Origin: Laburnicola sp. R22_1
Taxonomy: Eukaryota; Ascomycota; Dothideomycetes; Pleosporales; Didymosphaeriaceae
DNA length: 64,000 nucleotides
Direction of reading: 5' to 3'
NCBI GenBank assembly: GCA_014281115.1
Contig: JACONQ010000007.1
Location: 558,001-622,000, forward strand
Under the pieces are notes generated by a model, which saw nothing but the letters and a program-made list of their open reading frames with translations, was not told the DNA's origin and made no database searches. The position numbers and the translations under genes are program-made. Of this stretch, positions 33,887 to 44,348 are shown piece by piece. Every line of letters begins with the position of its first letter. The first letter of the stretch is position 1.

Positions 33887-34591
33887 ATGGCTACGGCGCC
33901 TACGGTCCTCTACCCGTTGACGCTGCCCGCCCTGCTCCACCATGTCCTCGTCACGCAGTCAGGCACCGCACCCACTACGCTAATCGTCTGCTCGAGCAGG
34001 GAGGCTTTCCTGCAAGCCATGCTGAGCGCCGTTCCGCCTCGGGACGGCCAGCGGAGCGAGAGACTGTTCCGTTTGGCCACACCCACGCTCCACAACCTGT
34101 TCACGGCACGACACGTCAAAGTCGCCTTCTGCGCATCCGTGCAGACACTGCTGGCCTACCTTACAGCGCGCCGCGGAGAAGCTGCTGTTAGCGGGCGAGA
34201 AGCGCGCGAAAGAATTGTCCTGCTCAATCCACTTAGTCTACATGCAGCAACTCCATCGTTCTCGGCCCAGGGTCTTTCGAGGACGTTCGCAGCCGTGGTG
34301 GACATGGCGCTGAGAGTCCATGCGGTACTCGTGGTAGCCGAATGCCAAGGCGTATGGGTGCAGCCGACGACTAACGAAAGCGACATCGAGGAGGCTATGG
34401 GGGAGGGGGGAGGGGAGTCTTGTGCCGATGCAGAGGATCCGTGGGAGCAGGAAGTGTCCATACTGAACGTGTCGGCGAAGAAGTTTGGTTCGGCAGGAGG
34501 TGATCGTGCTTGGGCTGGCCGAACGGTAAAGGTCAAGAGGATTGCAGGCAGGTGGTTTCAATTTCGAAGACTTGATGACCTAGGGACATGA
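33887..34591 (+). CDS. Hypothetical protein, 234 residues
   Basis: Single exon. I chose ATG 33887 because the conserved-looking sequence begins MATAPTVLYPLTLPALLHHV and everything upstream in frame is low-complexity. The body alternates short hydrophobic strands and helices: TLIVCSSREAFLQAML, VKVAFCASVQTLLAYL, RIVLLNPLSLHAAT, TFAAVVDMALRVHAVLVVAE. It ends with a basic segment, WAGRTVKVKRIAGRWFQF. The alternating alpha/beta pattern suggests a small Rossmann- or RecA-like fold but there is no Walker A motif. I do not recognise the family. It is divergently paired with APL6 and followed by Rho-GDI on the other strand. Confidence 0.7.
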   Translation: MATAPTVLYPLTLPALLHHVLVTQSGTAPTTLIVCSSREAFLQAMLSAVPPRDGQRSERLFRLATPTLHNLFTARHVKVAFCASVQTLLAYLTARRGEAAVSGREARERIVLLNPLSLHAATPSFSAQGLSRTFAAVVDMALRVHAVLVVAECQGVWVQPTTNESDIEEAMGEGGGESCADAEDPWEQEVSILNVSAKKFGSAGGDRAWAGRTVKVKRIAGRWFQFRRLDDLGT

Positions 34592-34870
34592 AAATGATCT
34601 GGGTCAGTAGGAACAAGCAGACAGAGCACTGGTCATTGTCGAACGACTGCCCTATGCCGGTCGCGTGATAGACAGCCAGAGTATCTTGCGAGCCAAACCG
34701 CCCTTAATTCTCCAAAATGGTAATATTTGAATCGTGTTATCGTTAGCCATGGGGCTCATAAGTTCGGGGGTAAGCCCACTCCATGCATGTCGAAGAGATC
34801 AGCTCATCATATCACCCAGGTGCCTCCCCCGTTTGCCCAACCTTCCGCCCTTCATAACAGACGTCGTAGT

Positions 34871-35659
34871 CTACCAGTCCTTCTTGATGTCAAACGACCA
34901 CTCGAACTGCAAATGGGTCTGGTTGTCGTCGTCAACGAACTTGGAGACGGCCTTGTAGTGGCCTCGTCCAGTAAGGCCGGAGGGTGCGGTCTCGGGCTCG
35001 ACTGCTGCGTGTTAGCATGACGTCGTGGAATGATGGATTTAGAGGCCTTACACTTCTTCTCGTAGAAGGGCTTCTCCTCCGTGTTGGGACCATACGAGCC
35101 CTAGTCCTGTATCAATGTCCATGTCCTGTCTGCCCTTGTATATGCCATACGACTCACCATCATCTCCTGCATCTTAGAGCTAAGTCCAACGCGCGATACC
35201 TTCTGAAGGTACTTTAGGCCAGCCAGAATCTCGTGCTGCACCTTGAATTGGGCCTTCATGCGGAACTGTGCGCCTTCCTTGATCCTAAACGGCTGGTTCT
35301 TGAGGGCTTCGAGCGCACCGGGCGACTTGAGGTCGATGATTATGTCGGGGCGGCCCTCGACCTCGAGACCGAGCGAGAGGATGATGCATTTGCGCGGGTC
35401 GTTGGGGTCAGAAATGGTCTTGCCTGAGCCGAGGCCGAGGGACTCTTTCCACTTGCGGAGGGACTCGTCGTTCTGGTCTGCGTCTGGGGATCAGTCCCTG
35501 ATGCATGTATGAAGAAGGGTAGTGAGTTTGGGACAAGGGGATTGCGAGAAGGGGAGAAAGGCACACACCAAGCTGCTGGTACTCGTCAATTGTCTTCTTC
35601 TCGCCGACCTTGAAGCCCTCAGTGGGCTCGGCGGTCAGATCGTCGTTGTGGTCAGCCAT
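34871..35659 (-). CDS. RDI1: Rho GDP-dissociation inhibitor
   Basis: Exons 35569-35659, 35158-35483, 35052-35100 and 34871-35001 give 198 residues, the normal size. The N-terminal regulatory arm contains YKVGEKK-like FKVGEKKTIDEYQQLDADQ (across intron 1) and DESLRKWKESLGLG. The immunoglobulin-like prenyl-binding domain has EGRPDIIIDL, FRIKEGAQFRMKAQFKVQHEI and GLKYLQKVSRVG, and ends LQFEWSFDIKKDW. It extracts prenylated Rho/Cdc42/Rac GTPases from membranes and keeps them inactive in the cytosol. The third intron uses donor T|GTAAGG; it makes EKKFEPETAPSG in phase. Confidence 0.93.
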
Positions 35660-36891
35660 GGCTGCTCAGAAGATGGATATCAGCGGTGCAGTTGTGTGCG
35701 CAGGAGACGTGTACGAGGTCTCGGAGGCACGGTTGAGCGAGTGTGTTGTGGAGGGGCAGACGTGAGATTCGAAGCGTCTCGACGTTTGTGGTGGGGGCAT
35801 TCACCGCCTGAAACTCGCCCCGCAGTCGTCCCTGGCCGCGCCACTCTGTCACTCTGGCCTGCAGTAGCGTCAGCTGGTGCGCTATCTAGAACACTTAATT
35901 CGGGGCAGATGGGCGCGAAGTATGTAGGTATGCTTTGCAGATAGGCTCGTTGCACAGGGAAAGATGATGGGCCACCGGAGATGTTTTCCATTTGCACGGT
36001 TTCGTAACGCCAACTATCGGATTCCACTATAGCATCGCTCGCACGCGCAATTGACGACGAGACCTGCTGCAGCCTCTAGCAGTCAGACTCCCAGCTAAAA
36101 CAAACTTTCATTGGCATGGATCCATGATCCATTCATCTGGGAACCATCGACCTAGGTAGAGGCGCCCCGCGGAGGGTCGGGTAATGTTAAACACCGCCCT
36201 GGTGCATACTGTGTAGGCAGACAAACATTGTCAGCTCACGGTCGAGGCTGTTGTTAGCGAGAGAGCCGCTAATCGTGCAAAGGCCACAGAGCTTGTCCGA
36301 GAGGACTGCTCGATGAGCTTAGGTACCGTGTACGCGTGACAGTATAGCACGGGTGATCACTGATGAATGGACGTTCGTCGCGTTCTCATCGCGCTACGCC
36401 GCTTCAGTCGTTGCACGCTCCTTCTGTCCTGCGCGCTGAGCTGGCAAGGTGCCGGCGGCCAATCGGCAGCCTGGTCCATGTAAATTACACGCCGAAAAGG
36501 AAGTCAGAATTTTTTGCGTGCGGGTAGACGGCTCTGCTGTCGCAGTCCGGGGAAAGAGGCTGGGCGATTGGCTCACTAGCATTCATTGGGACACGCAGGG
36601 AACCCCCGAGCGGGCCCGCGTTCAACGCTCTTTCACACTTCCTCTGCCTCCAGCCATCTCTTGCTCCGCACTTTTCCACGAGATCGCGCTCGCGTTGTCC
36701 TTCACCCATCGTCGTCGCGTTCACTGTGCGCAGCTGCCAGCCGCCAGCCGCCCACCTGCGCTCGAGTGTCACTGCCATCGCGCGCGAGGACGTCACCCGT
36801 CGTCGCCGCCAGCATCTCCCATTGCGCTGCGCGCATCGCATCAACCTTCCAAGGTTCTACATCGTTTTAATCTTAGCATAATTTTTCCATC
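35660..36891. other. Intergenic 1.2 kb between divergent genes
   Basis: This lies between the Rho-GDI start and the Bqt4-like start. Open frames near 36.45-36.93 kb occur on both strands and are not conserved. It presumably contains both promoters. Confidence 0.5.
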
Positions 36892-38387
36892 ATGGTCGCG
36901 AAACGGACGCTGCCGGCGCAGAGGAACCCTCTGATCGCACCCGAGACCGCGCCTCCCTGTACGTACACGTCGCGCAGCGCGTCTCTCGCCACGGCTTGAC
37001 TGACTTGTGCGCACAGTCGAGATTCTCGTCGAGCGCCGCCGATTGGGCCAGACGAAGCTGAACATGAAGGCGGGAAACGTTATCGCGGACGCGGAAAAGC
37101 TGGGCACGTTCGATTACGCGCACTTGCGGGTGCCCTTGCCCAAGGACTTGAGCGGCTCGGAAATCTTCGCCCTCAAGACCGTGTCAGCGTATCCCGAGTC
37201 GTATTTTTTGATGGTATGGTGATGGAATCGCGTCTCAGCTGTATACACCCACGATCGACTAACGAGGCGGCCAGCGACGAAGCAGCGACGGATACATTAG
37301 CGCAACGGGCATGTTCAAGGCCGCTTTCCCATGGGCATCTCATGCAGAGGAAGAGGCGGAGCGCAAGCACCAGAAACGTTTCGAGTCAGCAGGTGCCGAG
37401 GAGGTTGCGGGCAGTGTATGGATCGCGCCAGAAGAAGGTAGGCGAAGCCGTGAACGCAGATGCTTGGTGCCAAGGAGCATGGCTAACAGCATTCACCACA
37501 GCGATCGTTCTGTCCGAGGAATATGGAATGCGCCAGTGGGTCGAAGCACTCCTTGACCCCGCTCCGATAGAGAAAGGCAGCAAGGACAAGCACGCCACTC
37601 ACATTTCAATGCCACCCAAGTGGGACCCTCGCAGGCTCTCCTCATCTTCGTTCCCTTCGCAGGCGCCTACTCTCCGCGCCTCGACCCGTGCACGATCAAC
37701 CCGCTCGGCATCTCCAAGCAAAGTCGCAACCCCGAGTCGCAAGATAGCCACCCCGCGAAAACAGCGTTCGACCCGAGCTGCAAAGGCAACCGACGTAGTC
37801 CAGGTAGACGAAGAGATGACCGAGACAACCCAGGTCGCGACTGCCTCCGGCGCTCTGCCAGTCCTCGAGAACGGCACCAACGCATCGGAGTCGGTTGCAT
37901 CAGAGTCAGTCAACGAGGAGGCCAAGGAGCAGACAGTGCGCATCGAGGTGCAAGAGACCGTCGAGCAGGACGGCCAAGTCGAGACCAAGACCACCAACGT
38001 CAAGGTCGACGTGCCGGCCGACCACCCCGAGCTACAAGAACCTGAAGACCCGACCGAACTGATCAGGCAAGCGACGGCTATGGTGGAGGAAGCGCACAGG
38101 CTCGACGGCGACGCCCCGAACAGCGCCAAATCCAAGCGCAAGGCGGAAGATCTGGACGAGGATGAGGCCGAAGTGCGATCGCAGCGCCCCGCGAAGTTGG
38201 CGAGGACTGCATCTACTGTGGAGCAGAGGCTCGCAAAGGAGAAGGTCACCAGGAGGGCCCTTGTTGGTCTCAGCGTCATGGTCGCTATCGGGTATGCATA
38301 TATAGCATCCCCTCTTGATATTTGTCACTAACTAGACTCAGCTCCACCATCGGGTACTTCGCACAGTTGGCCGCAACAGGTGTATGA
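36892..38387 (+). CDS. bqt4: Bqt4-like inner nuclear membrane protein with APSES/KilA-N domain
   Basis: Exons 36892-36958, 37017-37213, 37275-37437, 37502-38291 and 38342-38387 give 420 residues. The APSES/KilA-N-like module covers about residues 25-170: FEILVERRRLGQTKLNMKAG, then [22 protein letters not shown] and AIVLSEEYGMRQWVEALLDP. A long Ser/Thr/Glu-rich region with basic patches follows. A single hydrophobic helix lies at the C-terminus (ALVGLSVMVAIG, continuing STIGYFAQL after the last splice). This layout matches fission yeast Bqt4, a tail-anchored protein that tethers telomeres to the nuclear envelope. The tail anchor exists in this form only if the last intron is removed. Telomere tethering here is inferred from architecture. 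Confidence 0.85.
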
Positions 38388-39275
38388 GCCTGTCTCCATA
38401 CCTCCCGCATTCTAGCCCCCAGGCCATCATCCTAGGGCGGTATCTCTGATCGCCATGTCGACCTACCGCTCCCAGCCCCCCTTCTCACATTTTCCTTACA
38501 GATACCACCCTTTTCGATCTTGTTCTCATGTACGGGCTTGGGGAATTGGTCCGGTTTGTGGTATTTCGCTATCATGGGGCGTTTTGGCAAAGTCGATGGC
38601 ATTTGATTTATCCCCTGTTCACACTACACGCTCCCACCATTCGCTCGCGATACGGCTGCTTGGATCCCGAGTAGATATTTTAATCCCATGTTCCCCCTCA
38701 TACCCGCGCCTCTGCCCCTCGTCTCTATCCCCTGCCATGTCGCTAGCCGATTGTACGACTGGAGAACGATATACCATGTTGGGAGATGCATGTTTCAATC
38801 GGATACACAACCGCACAGAAGAAAGCGGCAAATGGACTATATTCTCGATACCATCGTGCTGACTATGTGTCTATGTATGTTCTGTTCTGCGGCAGTTCCG
38901 TTCACGTGACTGATCCCTTTCCCGAGGTTACATGAATATGTACTCGTGCGGTAATCGGTCCTTGCCTTAACTGCTTATCGAAGGCTTTTGCGTTATAGGT
39001 AATCCAGGCCACGCATATACGAAGGTACATGCTCCCTATCTTAAGACCGAGAATCGGCTAGCTCACAGTGGTGATGCTAGGTACGGTAGCGCGTGGAAAC
39101 ACTACATGCATGCGTCTTAGATCGGTTATTCCCCTCATATCTCCGACATCGTACAAAACCACAATGATGCCGTAACAAGCCGAGTGCATAAAATAGGTAC
39201 AATCAATCGCATTCGACAGTAAGAGGAGGACCACAAAGGCGTTCTAGACCAACCGCAACGAGTACAAATCGCTAA
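38388..39275. other. Intergenic, no gene
   Basis: This holds the 3' flank of the Bqt4-like gene and the upstream region of the succinyl-CoA ligase gene. The frame at 38455-38862 is Ser/Pro/Cys-rich with no domain and I do not support it. Confidence 0.5.
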
Positions 39276-41634
39276 ATGTTCCACCGTCTCACCATGCACG
39301 CATATCGAACACGCAGCTCACGCACTTGCGTGCTCCCCCAATCCATATATTCCAATCGCAATCGCTATCATCACCCATCTCTAAGCTTCTCAACATCCCT
39401 CCGCCGCCCAGGGTACTCCGAGACGATCCCAAACCTCCTCATCGGCGCCCACACCCGCGTCATTTTCCAAGGTTTCACGGGAAAGCAAGCCACAGCCAAT
39501 GCGCAGGAGTCCCTCTTATGGGGCACCAAGATTGTAGGCGGCGTGAAGCCCGGCGCTTCAGGCGAGCATCTGGGCTTGCCTGTGTTGCCGTCTGTGAGAG
39601 AGGCGATGATGCAGCTGAAGCCGGATGCCACGGGGATTTACGTGGCGGCGCATCAGGCGGCTGCGGCGATTGAGGAGGCGGTTGAGGCGGAGGTGCCGCT
39701 TGTGGTCGCGGTTGCGGAGCATATCCCGTTGCATGATGTTATGAGGGTGAGTTGTTGTTCTCGGTGGGGTTGAGTGTGGGAATGATGATGAAGCGAGCGG
39801 TTGATTGATTGTCGTTAGATTCATTCCATGCTTTCGACGCAGAGCAAATCTCGACTTGTGGGTGCGAATGCTCCCGGTATCATTTCTCCGATTGGTAGAT
39901 GCAGAATCGGGTTTCAGCCGTTGCCGACGTTTTCTCCGGGGCATGTGGGCATTGTGGCGAAGTCGGGGACGCTGTCGTATGAGACTGTGGGGGCGCTCAC
40001 GAGAGCAGGCTTGGGGCAGAGTTTGTGCATTGGCATGGGGGGTGATGTGATTGCGGGGACGGACTATGTGGATGCGTTGAAGGTGTTTGAGCATGATGAC
40101 GATACGGAGGGTATTATTATTGTTGGGGAGTTGGGTGGGACGAGTGAGGAGGAGGCGGCGGATTGGATAAGGGAGTATAGGGGGAGGACGAGGGATCCCA
40201 AGTGAGTGTTTTGGATGTAGTATGGGGAGGACCGGCTGATGATTGTAGGCCTATTGCAGCAGTTATCGGTGGGTTCCAAGCGGCGCCGGGGCGTATTATG
40301 GGTCATGCGGGCGCTTGGACGGGCATTGCGGAAGGGACTGCGGAATCGAAGTATAGGGCTCTTGAGAGCGCTGGAGTGACGATGGTGGATCATCCTGCGA
40401 AATTTGGAGCTGTGATGAAGGACCTCCTGGCAAAATCTGGGCGCAATGTCAGGAAAATCGTAAGCTAGAAGACGTTGAGCTTTATCTCGGCTATTCTGAC
40501 AGCATTTAGGAGCAATCGGCAGCCCAGGCACAGCAGAGGCGATCATATCATACTACAGCGCGTCTCCCGCGGAGAACCACTCCTCCTACATCTTCACTAA
40601 TACAGCAGAAGCATTGCCTCCATATTAACGCACAACACTCAGATGATCTTCTGCGGTCCTACAATATCGAAATCTCACCTACACCATCTACAAACCCAGA
40701 GACCAGCCACTTCGTTGGCATAACAGTAGCCCGCTCCGCCCGCTCACCATGCATCATCGCGGCACCCACAATAATGCAAAAACAGATCCTCCATCGCGTC
40801 CGTCGTTTCCCATTCGACTACTGCAAAGGCCCCTCCCTAAACACCATCAACGACGCAATCGCCCACCTCCAGCTCGACGCCGCACCCCCAAAAGCAAAAT
40901 CCCAAACCGCCGAACTAATCTCAAACCTCTGGAAACTCTACCACGAAAAAGAAGCCATCACCACAACCGTCTCCCTCAGTATACCCCCCTCCAAAAACGA
41001 AATCTCCATCCACGACCCCGACCTCTTCTTCGACGACGCAGCCTTCACCTCCGCCAAGCGCCAAGCAGACCTCCACAAACTCCGCGACCTAACCTCGGTC
41101 AGCGCCACCGAGCAAGAAGCCGAATTCAACGGCATAGTCTACATCCCCATCGCATCGCCCCCCTCCCCAGAACCCGCATCTCAAAAAACCACAACACAAC
41201 CTCCCCCCAAGCTCATCGGTACCCTCGTCAACGGCGCCGGCCTCGCAATGAACACAAACGACGTCCTAACCCTACGTCTCAGCCCCCACACCTCCCCCGC
41301 CAACTTCCTCGACACAGGCGGCAAAGCGACGTCCCACACGATCAAAACCTCGTTTAAGCTTATTCTCTCCGATCCCCGCGTGGCAGTTGTGTTTGTTAAT
41401 ATCTTCGGCGGGCTCACGCTGTGCGATATGATTGCTGAGGGGATTGTGATGGCGTTTCAGGAGGTCGGGGTGGAGAAGCCGGTTGTGGTTAGGTTGAGGG
41501 GGACGAATGAGGGGAGGGGGATGGAGGTGTTGAGGGGGGCGGGGTTGGGGATTGGGGTTTTTGAGGGGTTTGAGGAGGCGGTTGGGGAGGTGGGGAGGTT
41601 GGTTGGTGCGGTGGGGATGGAGGGGAAGGAATAG
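39276..41634 (+). CDS. Fused succinyl-CoA ligase alpha-beta protein, beta half truncated
   Basis: Exons 39276-39746, 39819-40201, 40249-40459 and 40510-41634 give 729 residues. An Arg/Ser-rich N-terminus looks like a mitochondrial presequence. The alpha half is complete: RVIFQGFTGKQAT, GTKIVGGVKPG, GIVAKSGTLSYE, GMGGD and the phosphohistidine loop GRIMGHAGAW. Intron 3 (40460-40509, GTAAGC..CTGAC..TAG) removes an immediate stop and opens a second module. That module has SYHTTARLPRR and a beta-subunit-like SDDLLRSYNI. It keeps the beta carboxyl domain (LIGTLVNGAGLAM, SPANFLDTGGKAT, VNIFGGLTLCDMIAEG, VVVRLRGTNEGRG) but lacks roughly 90 residues of the ATP-grasp front lobe and the EINPL metal-site segment. 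If single-protein, nucleotide binding is doubtful. Confidence 0.8.
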
Positions 41635-44348
41635 GGGTGGGGTTTTGTTGATGGTTGGTTACGTGGGCTTCTTATGCGGGCGAGATGGCGTGGTGGGTTG
41701 GGGAATTAGCACGGGCGGGTTGGCTACGGTATAATGCTGTGATGGAACATTTTATTGTCGCTAAGGAAGAGCAGCGATTCAGGAAAGGAATAATCTACCA
41801 ATTCCAACAGTAACACCAATACAGGCCCTATGAATGCGACTAGCGCCGAATTAATACGACTCGAAACAGAACGTAAATCCAAGAACATACTATCAACACC
41901 AAATGCCAAATCTTTAGTCTCCCTCCCGCAAACACGTAGTACGAACTCAACTATAAAACCGGACCTCCTCAAGCACCATCCCCAAGCCACCCACCCTCCT
42001 CCTCTTTCAAATCCCTAACCCTGCTATAATAAGTATCCCGACACACATAAAAGCACTCACGAACACAATAAGCATCATGCATCGCGTCAACAGCAACGCC
42101 TCTAACGCGCCCTTCCCTCGCACACCGAGCAATAAACCTCCTCCAACACCTCCCCTGTCAAGATAGTATCATATCCTACCAAGAAAGTACATGTGCAGTA
42201 CTAGAAAAAAAGTTTAAGTATTGTGTGTTACCCCAGGATGGGCGATACGCAGGCCGAATGTACTCAAGATTTTGCCCTGTAGCAGTAAAAGAATGACGTC
42301 AAAGCCCACGACACCTCACAATAAGCTACGCGTCCACGAAAACGCATCCGCATCTCTGCATATTGCATATACCGCATCTTACCACCTGCATCTTGTCATC
42401 TCCAATCCTTGCCGTTCTTACCTCATTCTAGCCCTGGAGCACTACGCCCAGTAAGCACAGCATGCGGGCACCATGCAGACACGCGCGCCCGCAGTCGGTC
42501 TCGGGAACGGGCTGACTGCCACGTTTACGTTCATCTGCAGTGTACATACGCTTCGCGCCGCTCCCGAGCCGACAGACCAGGGGGAGAGCTACGCCGTGTG
42601 TGCGCAGACGGACGGCTGTACTGTGCCCGACGGATACATTCTCGTGGAATAGCCAATTCGTCCTGGTATTCTCGCTATCCCGGTAGCAGCACACGGCGCG
42701 TCCGATGGGCATGCAAAATGTTCGTGAATGGAGGGCAACACATGGTACGTGGCGTGGCGTGGCGTGTCATATCGCAGCCCCCAAATTCCATCAACTTCCC
42801 CATGTCCAAAACCTCTCGCACGATCACAACTACTCTCTCTCCATCCAGCTTCGCAATCGTATCCAAAAATCGCATAGCACAAGCGTCCAGTCCAGCCGCC
42901 CAAACCCACAACGCACCCCAACGCACGGATGGGGAACCCCTCTTCTCCACACCCAAATGCCTAAACACCATCCCATCACATCCACCCAACAATATACACG
43001 CAAACAAGCACCCGCGCCAAAGCATAAAAGCAGCGTCTCCACCCCTCCCATTGGCCGCACCCATCACCGCAGCCATAATTCCAACCAATCATGCAGCCCG
43101 TCCCGGTGGTAGGGATCATGCATACATGTACCTACTATGGGATGATGCCATGCATGCAGAGACAGACCGCATCTGCGACCCAACCCAGCCATCCATATAA
43201 CCCCAACATATATATAGCCGGACGGAGTCCAACGGGCGCAGTGTAGCACGCACAGCACGGCTTTGCTTCCTCTTACACGACGCGATGATATGAGATGCCC
43301 GGCCGTGTCTTTGCCCGCGATTTCACATGCACATGCACATGCACCTACCTACTCCACGAGCCTTTTCTCCAGAATAGCCTGATACACGAGACAGCGGATG
43401 GGGTAACGGCTCCTGGGCTGCGCATTGGACGGTGCTCCGTTCCAGCAGCCACGGCATCGGAGTTTGGGCTTTTGAATCGGTGGGTAAACAGAGGCGTGTG
43501 GACGGAGTAGCTATCTAGACGTTGTGGTTGTGCGTGGTAAACAGGGTAGGTAGGTACGGCAGATGGAAGGGTAGGTAGTCATGTACGTAAGTAAATAGGC
43601 CAAAAGGATGAACAAGAACGAACGTGCGAGAGAAACGGCCCGCTACCATGTATGGGTGTTCCATCCATCCCTCCCGCGATGCCATCCTACAGTCATACAT
43701 ACATAGAAGAAAGGTACATAGCAACCCAAAAAAACAGGAAGGTGCAAAAACCCCGACCAGACACCTACCCACCCATCCATCCACCCCGTGAGCTACTCCA
43801 GACTCCAGCGGAAGTAAGCCGGCCTCGCGGCCCATAGCCGTTACCCCATTCCCAGCACGGTATCTCCCACGACGATCCCCCCGCCATCCCCCTAACCCCC
43901 TCACACCCTTACAAGCATCTCACCACCTATTCCCAACCCAGCCCAAAGCGTTCACCCTCCCCCAACGTAAAACAATCCCGCTTCATGTACCGTGCCGTAC
44001 CCACCGTACTCACACGTGCTTGACACACCTGCATCTTACCTACCTACATCCATGCATACCAGCCCAACCACCCCGCACGCACGCACGCGACATTTCTCCC
44101 ACACGGCAATGGCAAACCGCAGCGCACCGCTCATCCTAAACGGACGCCGCTCCGCCTGGCTCCGCCTGGCTCCGCCCCTGGGTCCTGCCAGAGGCAGCGC
44201 CGTATGTACATACCTAGTAGGACCTATAGCAACAGTGCCTATACGCACCGTAAACACGCGACGAACTAAACCAAACTGTGCAGCAGTCACAGCAAGTGGG
44301 GCGACCATGCCGATCGTTGTTTCCTTATACGAAAAAGTGAGGCTACTA
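41635..44348. other. Gene-free 2.7 kb with scattered simple repeats
   Basis: This is the 3' flank of the fused ligase gene and the left flank of element 2. It includes miniature-repeat copy 4, GTGGC repeats near 42750 and a triplicated CTCCGCCTGG near 44150. The frame at 42409-43200 is antisense-mirrored, repeat-rich and lacks domains. Confidence 0.55.
42196..42287 (-). repeat. Miniature inverted-repeat copy 4
   Basis: Relative to the other copies it is reversed. Its reverse complement starts CTACAGGGCAAAATCTTGAG, then has GGCCTGCGTATCGCCCATCC and TGGGGTAACACA, and the other end is CAGTACTAGAAAAAAAGTTT. Confidence 0.7.

Noticed and set aside
38455..38862. 135-codon frame with ATG
   Set aside because: Low-complexity Ser/Pro/Cys content in the 3' flank of the Bqt4-like gene; no motif.
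40774..41634. A separate beta-subunit gene starting at ATG 40774
   Set aside because: Upstream frame from 40510 is open, beta-like and joined by a good intron to the alpha half; a start at 40774 would cut into the conserved region.
41724..41990. Minus-strand 88-codon frame with a hydrophobic segment
   Set aside because: Starts on weak sequence beside decayed repeats; the hydrophobic stretch alone is not enough to call a membrane protein.
42409..43200. 263-codon frame and several antisense frames
   Set aside because: Simple repeats (GTGGC, CATGCA) generate open frames on both strands; no domain.
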